Source: Pseudomonas abieticivorans
GTDB lineage: Bacteria > Pseudomonadota > Gammaproteobacteria > Pseudomonadales > Pseudomonadaceae
NCBI RefSeq assembly: GCF_023509015.1
Contig: NZ_CP094975.1
Location: 2,923,501-2,987,500, forward strand
Direction of reading: 5' to 3'
DNA: 64,000 nucleotides
Positions 11,299-18,742 of the stretch are shown piece by piece. Below the pieces are notes generated by a model. It did not search any database. It saw nothing but the letters and a program-made list of their open reading frames with translations, and was not told where the DNA came from. The position numbers and the translations under genes are program-made. The number at the start of each line of letters is the position of its first letter. Within the stretch, counting starts at the first letter, position 1.

Positions 11299-11964
11299 AT
11301 GGCACCGCGCATAAAAACCCGAGAGCGCATCGTCTTCACCAGCCTGGAACTGTTCAACCAGCAAGGCGAACGCAGTGTCAGCACCAACCACATCGCCGCC
11401 CACCTGGAAATCTCCCCAGGCAACCTCTATTACCACTTCGCCAACAAGCAGGAAATCATCGCCGTGCTCTTTACCGAGTACGAGGCGTTGGTGGACAGTT
11501 TCCTGCGAGCGCCCCAAGGCCGCCTGGCGACCGTGGAAGACAAGCGCTTCTACCTGAAGGCTTTGCTGGCGGCGATGTGGAATTACCGTTTCCTGCACCG
11601 CGACCTGGAGCATCTGCTGGACAGCGACAAGGAACTTGCCGAGCGCTACCGGCGCTTTTCCCAGCGTTGCCTGGTGCAGGGGCAGTTGATTTACCGTGGC
11701 TTCATCGACGCCGGTATTCTGCGGATGAACCCGCAGCAGCTCGAAGCCCTGACGCTCAACGCCTGGATCATCCTGACGTCCTGGGTGCGTTTTTTGTGCA
11801 CCACCCGGGAAAATTCCGCGCATCTGAGTGAAGAAGCCTTCAAGCGTGGTGTCTATCAGGTATTGGTACTGGAGCTGGGGTTCGTTACAGACCAGGCCCG
11901 CGCCGCCGTCGACGCGCTTTGCGAAGAATTCAGCGTGCCATTGCTACAGGCACTCGAACAGTAA
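11299..11964 (+). CDS. laoR: TetR-family regulator LaoR
   Basis: This 221-residue TetR repressor has an N-terminal helix-turn-helix (residues ~8-50, with VSTNHIAAHLEISPGNLYYHF) and a C-terminal ligand-binding domain of the TetR_C type. The start at 11299 gives the usual MAPRIKTRERIV N-terminus; the frame stays open upstream to an alternative start near 11194. It is divergent from laoCBA and likely represses it. In the P. aeruginosa lao system LaoR is the repressor, relieved by long-chain fatty compounds. That effector is carried over from the family and is not visible here. It is followed after 21 nt by the sulfurtransferase gene. Confidence 0.85.
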   Translation: MAPRIKTRERIVFTSLELFNQQGERSVSTNHIAAHLEISPGNLYYHFANKQEIIAVLFTEYEALVDSFLRAPQGRLATVEDKRFYLKALLAAMWNYRFLHRDLEHLLDSDKELAERYRRFSQRCLVQGQLIYRGFIDAGILRMNPQQLEALTLNAWIILTSWVRFLCTTRENSAHLSEEAFKRGVYQVLVLELGFVTDQARAAVDALCEEFSVPLLQALEQ

Positions 11965-11985
11965 ACATGACCTAGGGAGGCTGCC

Positions 11986-12843
11986 ATGCCCATTGCGCAA
12001 CTGATTAGCCCCCAGCAACTGGCTGCTCGCATCGAGAAGCAACCGGAGCTGGTGATACTGGATTGTCGTTTCGCCCTGGAAGACCACGATTATGGCCAGC
12101 GCAGCTATGCCGAAGGGCACATTGCCGGCGCGCGTTTTGCCGACCTTGAGCGCGACCTGAGCGGCAAGATCGTCAAGGGCGTGACGGGGCGCCACCCGCT
12201 GCCGCAACCGGGGCATCTGATTGAGCGATTGCAGGCCTGGGGCATTAACAACGACAGCGAGATCGTGCTGTATGACGATGCCCCGGGTGCCTTTGCCGCA
12301 CGGGCCTGGTGGTTGCTGGCCTGGCTGGGCAAGCGCGATGGCGTCTACCTGCTCGATGGCGGCCTCAAGGCGTGGCATGCCGCGGGCCTGCCACTGAGCC
12401 TGGATGCTCCGCCCACTGCCCTCGGGCACTTCACCGGCAAACCGGACTCCAGCATGGTGGTGACCGCTCACGACTTGCAAGGCCGCCTGGGCCAACCGGA
12501 CCTGACCTTGCTCGATGCCCGCGCCCTGCCGCGTTTTCGCGGTGATGTGGAGCCCTTGGACCCGGTGGCCGGGCATATCCCAGGCGCGCAGTGCGCGACC
12601 TTTACCGAGAACCTTGGCGCGGACGGGCGTTTTCTGCCGGCCGATAAACTGCAGCAGCGTTTTGCCGAGAAATTGGGCAGCCGCCCGCTAGAAAAACTGG
12701 TCGCCTATTGCGGTTCAGGGGTGACGGCGTGTCACAACCTGTTCGCCCTGTGCCTGGCCGGCTACCCATTGGCACCGTTGTACGCAGGCTCCTGGAGTGA
12801 ATGGGTGACTGACGCCCATCACCCGGTCGCCACCGGCGACTGA
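11986..12843 (+). CDS. sseA: 3-mercaptopyruvate sulfurtransferase
   Basis: This 285-residue protein has two rhodanese domains: an inactive N-terminal one (~1-140) and a catalytic C-terminal one (~155-280). The active-site loop is CGSGVTA with Cys242, the signature of mercaptopyruvate rather than thiosulfate sulfurtransferases (which have CRKGVT). An AGGGAGG ribosome binding site lies 8 nt before the ATG. The enzyme transfers sulfur from 3-mercaptopyruvate to thiol acceptors or cyanide in the cytoplasm. It follows laoR on the same strand, but no functional link is evident. Its 3' end overlaps the convergent hydrolase gene by 25 bp. Confidence 0.9.
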   Translation: MPIAQLISPQQLAARIEKQPELVILDCRFALEDHDYGQRSYAEGHIAGARFADLERDLSGKIVKGVTGRHPLPQPGHLIERLQAWGINNDSEIVLYDDAPGAFAARAWWLLAWLGKRDGVYLLDGGLKAWHAAGLPLSLDAPPTALGHFTGKPDSSMVVTAHDLQGRLGQPDLTLLDARALPRFRGDVEPLDPVAGHIPGAQCATFTENLGADGRFLPADKLQQRFAEKLGSRPLEKLVAYCGSGVTACHNLFALCLAGYPLAPLYAGSWSEWVTDAHHPVATGD

Positions 12844-13844
12844 GCCATCAGCCAGGCCGGGATGCGCCGCTCCAGGTAATAGCCGGGGCGGCTCAGCGAG
12901 CCGTCGACGAAGCCGACGTGGCCACCCTTGCCGTGCAGCTCGAACGTCGTGCTGGCCGACAGCTCGTTGGCGGCCGGCAAACTGTGGGCGAACACGAAAG
13001 GGTCGTCGGCGGCCTGGATGATCAGCGTTGGCGTGCGGTTGTCGCCCAGGTAATAGCGGCTCGACGAGCGTCGATAGTAGTCGTGCGCATCGAGGAAACC
13101 GTTCAATGGCGCGGTGACGCGGCCGTCGAAATCCCAAAAGGTGCGCATGTTCTCCAAAGGGCCAAGCCGGTCGAGCGTAGCCAGGCCGGCAGCGTGGCCC
13201 TCATGCCGGAAACGCTGCTGCTTGTCTTTCACGTACACCAGCATCTGACGCATGAAGTGGGCCTGGTAAACCTTCGAGAACCCTTGGCCGATGCGGTCGG
13301 CACACTGGTCCAGGCGGAATGGCACCGATACCGCCACCGCGCCTTGCAATTGGCTACCGGTGCCGCTCTCGCCCAAGTGCTTGAGCAGGATATTGCCGCC
13401 CAGCGAATAACCCACCGCGAACAGTGGCGCCATTGGCCGTGATGCTCGCAAATGGGCGATCACTTCGGCCAGGTCTTCGCTGGCGCCGGAATGGTAACTG
13501 CGCGCCAACAGGTTAGGCTCGCCCGAGCAACCCCGCCAATTCACCGCGACGCTGGCCCAGCCCCGCACGGCGAGGGCCTGTTGCAGGCCGGCGATATAGG
13601 GTGAGTTGGACGAGCCGGTGAGGCCATGCAGCACCGCCACCAACGGGCGCTCGGCGTCACGCGGGCCATGCCAGTCCAGGTCGAGAAAGTCACCATCGGC
13701 CAGCCACAGCCGTTCGCGTTGCCTGTCCAGATGCACGGTTTTACGCCACAACGGCCCCCATAGGGTTTGCAGGTGGGCGTTGCCCAGGCCAAGGGCTGGG
13801 CGAAATGCGAGACTGGCGTCGGTTTGGCCGTAGAGCGTCGTCAC
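12819..13844 (-). CDS. YheT-family alpha/beta hydrolase
   Basis: This hydrolase of about 341 residues has the YheT family motifs HLQTLWGPL near the N-terminus, HGLTGSSNSPY (oxyanion region), WRGCSGEPN, the nucleophile elbow GYSLGGN, then DDPF (acid) and GGHVGFV (base His). The GTG start at 13844 is favoured because GGAAG lies 8 nt upstream. The open frame extends to a TTG at 13886. Its substrate is unknown; relatives are short-chain esterases. The tail-to-tail overlap of 25 bp with sseA leaves no space for a terminator. Confidence 0.85.
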   Translation of the reverse strand: MTTLYGQTDASLAFRPALGLGNAHLQTLWGPLWRKTVHLDRQRERLWLADGDFLDLDWHGPRDAERPLVAVLHGLTGSSNSPYIAGLQQALAVRGWASVAVNWRGCSGEPNLLARSYHSGASEDLAEVIAHLRASRPMAPLFAVGYSLGGNILLKHLGESGTGSQLQGAVAVSVPFRLDQCADRIGQGFSKVYQAHFMRQMLVYVKDKQQRFRHEGHAAGLATLDRLGPLENMRTFWDFDGRVTAPLNGFLDAHDYYRRSSSRYYLGDNRTPTLIIQAADDPFVFAHSLPAANELSASTTFELHGKGGHVGFVDGSLSRPGYYLERRIPAWLMAQSPVATG

Positions 13845-13910
13845 GGATAAAGCTTCCAAAGTGTTTGCCTGCCTACGGTGCCACAACGCCAGCGCGCCGT
13901 GTCGAGCTTT

Positions 13911-15245
13911 TTATCGGTCCGCCAGCTCCGGCAATGGCTGCTGGGGGGCGTCGGGCCCGATGCTGAAGTACAGCAGTTGATCGGCATCGAAGTGGCGTTG
14001 CAGTGCGGCGCGGATGCTTTGCGGGGTCAGGGCCAGCAACTCGACGACAAACTGCTGCGCAGTGTCGAGGGGCAAGTCGTGGCTGCCGATGATTTGCAGT
14101 TGCTCCATGATCTGCTGGTTACTGGCAGTTTGCAGGGGGTAACGGCCCAACAGGCCGGCGCGCACCTGTTCGAGTTCTTCGGTGGTTGGGCCGTCGCGCA
14201 GAAAATCCCGAAGCATGTTTTCCACCAGGTCTTGGGTTGCGTCGTTGTACTGGGCCCGGGTATTCCAACTCAGGGTCCAGTGGCCACTGGCCAATAGTTG
14301 GGTCAAGCGTGAATAGGCGCCATAGGTCAGGCCGCGTTTGACTCGCAGCTCCTGCATCAAGCGCGCCTCCAAGCCGTTTGGATCGCCAAAGATCATATTG
14401 GCCACGGTCAGGGCCACATGGTCCGGGTCGGCGCGTGAGATGGCGGGCAAGGTCAGGATCACCGATACGTCGGCACCGGGCGCGTCGAGGTGGATGACTT
14501 CGGCGCCCGGCCAGGCAACTGCGGGCAGGGGCGTCAGTGCAGGGCTATCGGGTAGTTGCGCAACCAGGTCTGCGATCATGGCCTCGGCCTCGCTGCGACT
14601 CAGGTCGCCCACCAGGCTGATGGTCAGGTTGGCTGCACCATAGCTGCGCTGATGAAACTCACGTATCTGTTCCAGGGTAACGACCGCAAGGCCGGCCTCG
14701 GTGCCAGTGCGTGAGTGTTCGTAGGGGTGGCGCTGGTAGAGCTTGCGCATCAGGGCATCGGACAGACGTTTGGCGGCTGATCGCTGTTGGCTTTTTACCA
14801 GGTTCAGTGCCTGGCCACGGATCTGCTCCAGGGCGCTCGCGGGTAGCGTCGGGTTGCCGACCACCTGTGCCAGCAGGGCGACGGCAGCGTCTCGCTTGGC
14901 CGGCGCACTGAGGCTGCGCAGGCCAACGGTGGAAAAGTCGCGGCTGACGCTATTGGTATACTCCGCCCCCTGATCTTCGAAGGCAGTGGCCAACTGCTCG
15001 GCATCGACGCCGGCAATGCCCTCGTTGAGCATGCCGTTGGTGAGCAGCGCCAGCCCCGGCGTAGTGCCGTCGCGGCTGCTGCCGGCGACGAAATCCAGCT
15101 TGATTTCAAACATCGGGATTTCGTGGGTTTGCACGAACAGTACTCGCGCACCCCGGGCCTCCCAACGCTGGATGTCCATGACCCGGTGCGCGGCAGTGGT
15201 GCCGTGAAAATCTACCAGCGAGGTGAGTGAGTGCAGGTTATTCAT
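13911..15245 (-). CDS. M16 peptidase family, non-catalytic subunit, no signal peptide
   Basis: This 444-residue M16 protein lacks the HXXEH zinc motif: the equivalent position reads LTNGMLNEG (~68-76). It keeps the substrate-binding R/Y pair in KRGLTYGAY (Arg304, Tyr308). This is the pattern of the inactive partner in heterodimeric M16B peptidases. It has no signal peptide, unlike its paralogue at 18742-20202, so it should be cytoplasmic. Its start overlaps the stop of the catalytic partner (15238-16497) by 8 nt, as in the exported pair, so the two should assemble as a heterodimer. Substrate is unknown. It belongs to an M16 island between rsmD and yheT. Confidence 0.85.
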   Translation of the reverse strand: MNNLHSLTSLVDFHGTTAAHRVMDIQRWEARGARVLFVQTHEIPMFEIKLDFVAGSSRDGTTPGLALLTNGMLNEGIAGVDAEQLATAFEDQGAEYTNSVSRDFSTVGLRSLSAPAKRDAAVALLAQVVGNPTLPASALEQIRGQALNLVKSQQRSAAKRLSDALMRKLYQRHPYEHSRTGTEAGLAVVTLEQIREFHQRSYGAANLTISLVGDLSRSEAEAMIADLVAQLPDSPALTPLPAVAWPGAEVIHLDAPGADVSVILTLPAISRADPDHVALTVANMIFGDPNGLEARLMQELRVKRGLTYGAYSRLTQLLASGHWTLSWNTRAQYNDATQDLVENMLRDFLRDGPTTEELEQVRAGLLGRYPLQTASNQQIMEQLQIIGSHDLPLDTAQQFVVELLALTPQSIRAALQRHFDADQLLYFSIGPDAPQQPLPELADR

Positions 15246-16497
15246 GGCTGTTCTCCTTGGGTGTCAGGTATCCGGTTGTCAGGCGCTCACGCACGAAAAA
15301 GCGCTGCGCTACTGCTTGAATGTCTGCGGGGCGAACCTGGGCGAGGTCGTTTTGCTGGCTGTCGAGCAACGACAGCGGCAGACCGCACGCAGCCAGTTGA
15401 CCCAGTTGCGCGCTTTGGTATTCAAGATTGTCGCTGGCGTAGACCTGTGTGGCGGTCAGTTTGGTCTGCGCCCTCGCAAGCTCCTGTTCGCTGGGTGGGT
15501 CGGCCTTGAGGGCCTCCAGTTCACCCCACAAGGCGCTTTCGGTGGCCGAAATGTCGTCGCTGGGATGCACGGTGATGCGAAACAGCTGATCGCCGCGGGC
15601 ATAGGCCGTGTAATCGGCACTGGCGCTGGTGATGACTTCCTTGCCTCGCAGCAGCCGGCTGAAAAGCCTTGAACCGATACCCTCGGCCAGCAGGAAGCGG
15701 GTCAGGCGCAGAGCGTTGAGGCTGCGCACCTCGGTCGAGGTGCCGTGGCTCGGGACGTTGAAGGCCAGCGACAAAGTAGGGCTGGCTTGCGGCAGTTTCA
15801 GCGTGAGGCTGCGCTGGCCGAAACCGTCGGGCTCTTGCGGACGTTTCCTGACCGGCAGTTGGCTGCGGGCCAAGGTGCCAAAATGCCGTTCGACCAGAAT
15901 TTTCACGGCGCTTGCCTGAACATCGCCGCACACCACCAGGGTGGCGTTGTTGGGGGCATACCAGTTGCGGTACCAGTGCTGCAGGTCCGTGACGGTCATG
16001 CTGGCCAGGTCAACGGCCGTACCGATGGTGGGGGTGCGATAGCTGCTGTGGGCAAAGCCTTGCGCCGTCACCGCCTCATGCAACCGTGCGGCAGGCATGT
16101 GATCAACGAGAAGGCTGCGTTCGGCCTTGACGACTTCGATTTCCCGGGTGAACACCTGCGCTGCCAGCGTGGCGGTGTGCATCGTATCGCTGGCTATTTC
16201 CAGCACCGGCTCCAGCCTGGCTGCGGGCAGCAACTGATGGAAGACCGTGGCGTCTTCGCTGGTAAAGGCGTTTGCGCTCGCGCCCATGCGTTGCAGTAGT
16301 CGTGAGTATTGGCCCTCTGGCAGTTTGCTGCTGCCGGAAAACAACAAGTGCTCCAGGGCATGGGATAGCCCGGACTGGCCCGGGTACTCGTAGCTGGCGC
16401 CCACGTGGTACCACAACTGGGTACTGACCACGGGGGCGCGGTGGTCTTCCTTGACGATGACGCTCAGGCCATTGTCGAGTGCAAAGGTATGGCGCAT
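15238..16497 (-). CDS. M16 zinc peptidase, catalytic subunit, no signal peptide
   Basis: This 419-residue M16B peptidase has an intact zinc site: HALEH at residues 46-50 (ligands His46, His50; general base Glu49) and a third ligand Glu126 in KAERS, exactly 76 residues after His50 as in the family. It starts directly with the peptidase fold (MRHTFALDNGLSVIVKEDHR) and has no signal peptide, so it is predicted cytoplasmic, in contrast to the exported paralogue at 20195-21550. It overlaps its non-catalytic partner by 8 nt. The ribosome binding site AAAGGACA lies inside a hairpin with a T-run between hairpin and ATG. It may process a peptide; no precursor gene is visible nearby. Confidence 0.87.
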   Translation of the reverse strand: MRHTFALDNGLSVIVKEDHRAPVVSTQLWYHVGASYEYPGQSGLSHALEHLLFSGSSKLPEGQYSRLLQRMGASANAFTSEDATVFHQLLPAARLEPVLEIASDTMHTATLAAQVFTREIEVVKAERSLLVDHMPAARLHEAVTAQGFAHSSYRTPTIGTAVDLASMTVTDLQHWYRNWYAPNNATLVVCGDVQASAVKILVERHFGTLARSQLPVRKRPQEPDGFGQRSLTLKLPQASPTLSLAFNVPSHGTSTEVRSLNALRLTRFLLAEGIGSRLFSRLLRGKEVITSASADYTAYARGDQLFRITVHPSDDISATESALWGELEALKADPPSEQELARAQTKLTATQVYASDNLEYQSAQLGQLAACGLPLSLLDSQQNDLAQVRPADIQAVAQRFFVRERLTTGYLTPKENSHE

Positions 16498-16503
16498 AAA
16501 AAA

Positions 16504-16534
16504 TGTCCTTTGTGAGTGAGGTTCACAAGGACAC
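16504..16534 (-). promoter_or_regulatory. Leader hairpin enclosing the ribosome binding site
   Basis: On the minus strand TGTCCTTGTGA pairs with TCACAAAGGACA (one bulged A) around a 7-nt loop. The Shine-Dalgarno AAAGGA is inside the 3' arm and six T residues follow before the ATG at 16497. The structure could block ribosome access, or act as an attenuator because of the T-run. A homologous hairpin precedes the gene at 16712-18040. Confidence 0.6.
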
Positions 16535-16570
16535 TGTCGGCTTATCGCGTGTTGGCGGTGCGGTAGTTAA

Positions 16571-16696
16571 TTAGCCGCGTTGCCATAAGGCGTAATGCAC
16601 TTGGCCGGCTTTTTTCTCGCGATGCAGGCGCCAAGTGGCCGGCAACTCGAGGCTGGAGGGCGGGGTTTCGCTTTTGGTGTAGATCCATGCCCACCA
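16571..16696 (-). pseudogene. Relic of a second rsmD 3' end
   Basis: Read on the minus strand, this segment encodes about 41 in-frame residues ending in a stop. They match the C-terminus of RsmD (intact copy at 18149-18742), for example WIYT.SETPPS.LELPATWR and LHREKKAGQV.YALWQR. By eye, 17 of the first 40 codons differ, 13 of them synonymously, with no indel or internal stop. That is unlike neutral decay of an in-place copy and suggests that both ends evolved in working rsmD genes of different lineages. Upstream of the match the similarity stops abruptly. Confidence 0.85.
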
Positions 16697-16711
16697 GCTG
16701 TATCGATTTTT

Positions 16712-18040
16712 TTACTCGTGAGCTAAAGGCGGCAACGGTTGCTGGTCAACGGTTGGGCCCATACTTGTGTACAGCAGTTGGTCCATGACGTAGTGGCGAT
16801 TCATTGCCGCCACGATGTCGTGTGGCGTTAATGCCATTAGTTCGCGGGCAAACCGCTCAGGGGTGTCCAATGGCAGGTCGTGAATGGCGATGGGTTGGAG
16901 CAAGGTGTTGATATGCCAATGGGAAACGGTGTGCAGTGGGTAACTACCCAGCAAGGCGCTACATGCTTGCGCCAGTTCCTCGGCGGTTGGCCCATCACGT
17001 AAAAAATCCTCAAGCATGCGGGTAAGCAACTGGCGGCTGGCTTCTCTATATTGCTCGCGAGTACGCCAGTTGATCGACCATTCTCCTACAGTGCCGAGCT
17101 GGTGCAGTGTGCTTGAAGGGCGCTTGTACAGGTTGCGTTTGATGTGCACTTCACGCATGAGGCGGGAGTTCTTGTCCCCACTGTTGCCGAAAATGTGATT
17201 CGCAACGGTCAGCGCCACATGGTCAGGGTGGGCGCGATTGACGGAGGGAAATGTAATCATCCCAGTCATGCCCACTGTTGGCTCTTCGTAATGTTGTGCA
17301 TCAGGCCCGGGCCATACTGGAGCGGGCAGGGCCGCTAGCTTGGGGCTGGCGGGAAGCTGCGCAATGATCGTATTGATCATGGCTTGGGCATCATCCCGGC
17401 TCAGGTCGCCCACCAGGGTAACGGTGAGGTTGCTAGCCCCGAAGTTCTCATGATGAGCGGTTCGAACCTGTTCGAGCGTGCGTGCTGCCACCTCGGTGGA
17501 GCTACCGCCAGGGATATTGAAATAAGGATGGCCGTTGTAGATATGTTTCGTTTGGAGCGCATGGAACCGCGTGCCTGGCAGGCTTTCCTCTTTTTGCCAA
17601 AGGCCCACCACTGCCGTCTGCATCTTGTTGAAGCTGTCTGCTCGCAGGCTTGGGCGCCCGACCACCTGAGCGAGCAGCGATACTGCGGCGTCGCGCTGTA
17701 GGGGGGCACTTGAAAATTGCAGGCCAATACACGACAGGTCCGCAGTGTTGTTGCTCCTGTACTCAGCGTTCAGTTCCTTGAAAGCGCTGGCCAGTTGCTC
17801 GGCGTTCATCTCGCTTATGCCCTCGTCGAGCATGCTATTTGTAAGTTTTGACAGCCCTGGGTGTTCACCATCGCGGCAACTGCCTGCAGCAAAGTCCAGC
17901 CTGATGGTAACCAAGGGTTCATCGTGGGTTTCGGCGAACAGCACGCGGGTGCCCTCAGCTGTTTTCCAGCGCTGAAGGTCCAGGTGACGATTCGCTGTAT
18001 CTACGTCAAGGATGTTTTTGAAAGCGGGTGTGATGTGCAT
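16712..18040 (-). CDS. Orphan M16-like non-catalytic subunit, degenerate
   Basis: This 442-residue protein is a paralogue of the non-catalytic M16 subunit at 13911-15245 (shared LTN.ML.EG, AVSLLAQVVG and LTVTLVGDLSR-type motifs). It has no HXXEH and has also changed the substrate-binding motif: where the paralogues read KRGLTYGAY it reads KRNLYKRPS (Arg302 kept, Tyr replaced by Lys306). The start at 18040 follows AAGGA; a GTG 12 codons upstream is the alternative. No catalytic partner lies beside it, and its leader resembles that of the catalytic gene at 16497, which suggests that a partner was deleted. It is flanked by intact rsmD and the rsmD relic. It may be decaying or may have taken on another role. 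Confidence 0.75.
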   Translation of the reverse strand: MHITPAFKNILDVDTANRHLDLQRWKTAEGTRVLFAETHDEPLVTIRLDFAAGSCRDGEHPGLSKLTNSMLDEGISEMNAEQLASAFKELNAEYRSNNTADLSCIGLQFSSAPLQRDAAVSLLAQVVGRPSLRADSFNKMQTAVVGLWQKEESLPGTRFHALQTKHIYNGHPYFNIPGGSSTEVAARTLEQVRTAHHENFGASNLTVTLVGDLSRDDAQAMINTIIAQLPASPKLAALPAPVWPGPDAQHYEEPTVGMTGMITFPSVNRAHPDHVALTVANHIFGNSGDKNSRLMREVHIKRNLYKRPSSTLHQLGTVGEWSINWRTREQYREASRQLLTRMLEDFLRDGPTAEELAQACSALLGSYPLHTVSHWHINTLLQPIAIHDLPLDTPERFARELMALTPHDIVAAMNRHYVMDQLLYTSMGPTVDQQPLPPLAHE

Positions 18041-18045
18041 ATCGA

Positions 18046-18076
18046 GTGTCCTTGTGAGTGGGGTTCGCAAGGACAC
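18046..18076 (-). promoter_or_regulatory. Leader hairpin enclosing the ribosome binding site
   Basis: On the minus strand GTGTCCTTGCGA pairs with TCACAAGGACAC (11 of 12 bp) around a 7-nt loop. The Shine-Dalgarno AAGGA lies in the 3' arm, 8 nt before the ATG at 18040. Both arms and the loop resemble the leader at 16504-16534, but no T-run follows here. Translational control by an RNA fold is a plausible inference. Confidence 0.6.
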
Positions 18077-18148
18077 TTTGGATCTGTGGCTCGATGACGG
18101 TGCGGTACATATTTATAGGCGGTAAATATTAACGCCCAGCACGGGGGG

Positions 18149-18742
18149 TTAGCTGCGCTGCCACAGCGCGTAGTACACCTGGCCGGCCTTTTTTTCGCGG
18201 TGCAGGCGCCAGGTGGCGGGCAGCTCTAGCGCCGAGGGCGGGGTTTCGCTCTCGGTGTAGATCCAGGCGCGTTCGGCCAGCCATTGCTTGGCTTCAAGCA
18301 GGGCGCAGGCGGCCGGCAACAAGTTCTGGTGGAACGGCGGGTCGAGGAATACCAGGTCAAAGGCCGTGGGCGTCTGGGTTTCCAGGTAACGTAGGGCATC
18401 GGTCTGCATCAGTTGCCCCACAGAGCACTTGAGCAGATCCAGGTTGTGCCGCAGGCTGGCGATGGCCTGGCCGTTGCTGTCCAGCGCCAGGCCCAGGCTG
18501 GCGCCACGCGAAAGCGCCTCAAGGTACAGCGCGCCGCTACCGGCGAACGGGTCCAGCACCTTGGCGCCGGCGACGTAGGGGCTGAGCCAGTTGAACAACG
18601 TTTCACGCACCCGGTCCGGGGTCGGGCGTAGGCCCGGGCCGTCGGGAAAGCTCAGCTTGCGGCTGCGCCATTCGCCGCCAATGATGCGCAGTTGGCCCTG
18701 ACCGTTATGGGCTTTGACAGGTTTTGCAGAGGGGCTGGCCAT
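18149..18742 (-). CDS. rsmD: 16S rRNA (guanine966-N2)-methyltransferase RsmD
   Basis: This 197-residue SAM-dependent methyltransferase modifies G966 of 16S rRNA. It shows RIIGGEWRSRKL near the N-terminus, RPTPDRVRETLFNWL, the SAM motif VLDPFAGSGALYLEAL (~62) and the catalytic motif LVFLDPPFH (~128). Its start codon shares bases with the stop of the M16 gene upstream, so the exported M16 pair and rsmD form one operon, as in other Pseudomonas. A diverged second copy of its 3' end lies 1.5 kb downstream (16571-16696), which marks this gene's tail as the boundary of the inserted M16 genes. Confidence 0.95.
   Translation of the reverse strand: MASPSAKPVKAHNGQGQLRIIGGEWRSRKLSFPDGPGLRPTPDRVRETLFNWLSPYVAGAKVLDPFAGSGALYLEALSRGASLGLALDSNGQAIASLRHNLDLLKCSVGQLMQTDALRYLETQTPTAFDLVFLDPPFHQNLLPAACALLEAKQWLAERAWIYTESETPPSALELPATWRLHREKKAGQVYYALWQRS

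Noticed and set aside
18006..18110. 34-codon frame in the leader of the orphan M16 gene, overlapping its start
   Set aside because: I considered a leader peptide or peptide precursor. The homologous leader before the 16497 gene has no matching frame (it hits a stop after seven codons), so only the RNA hairpin is conserved.
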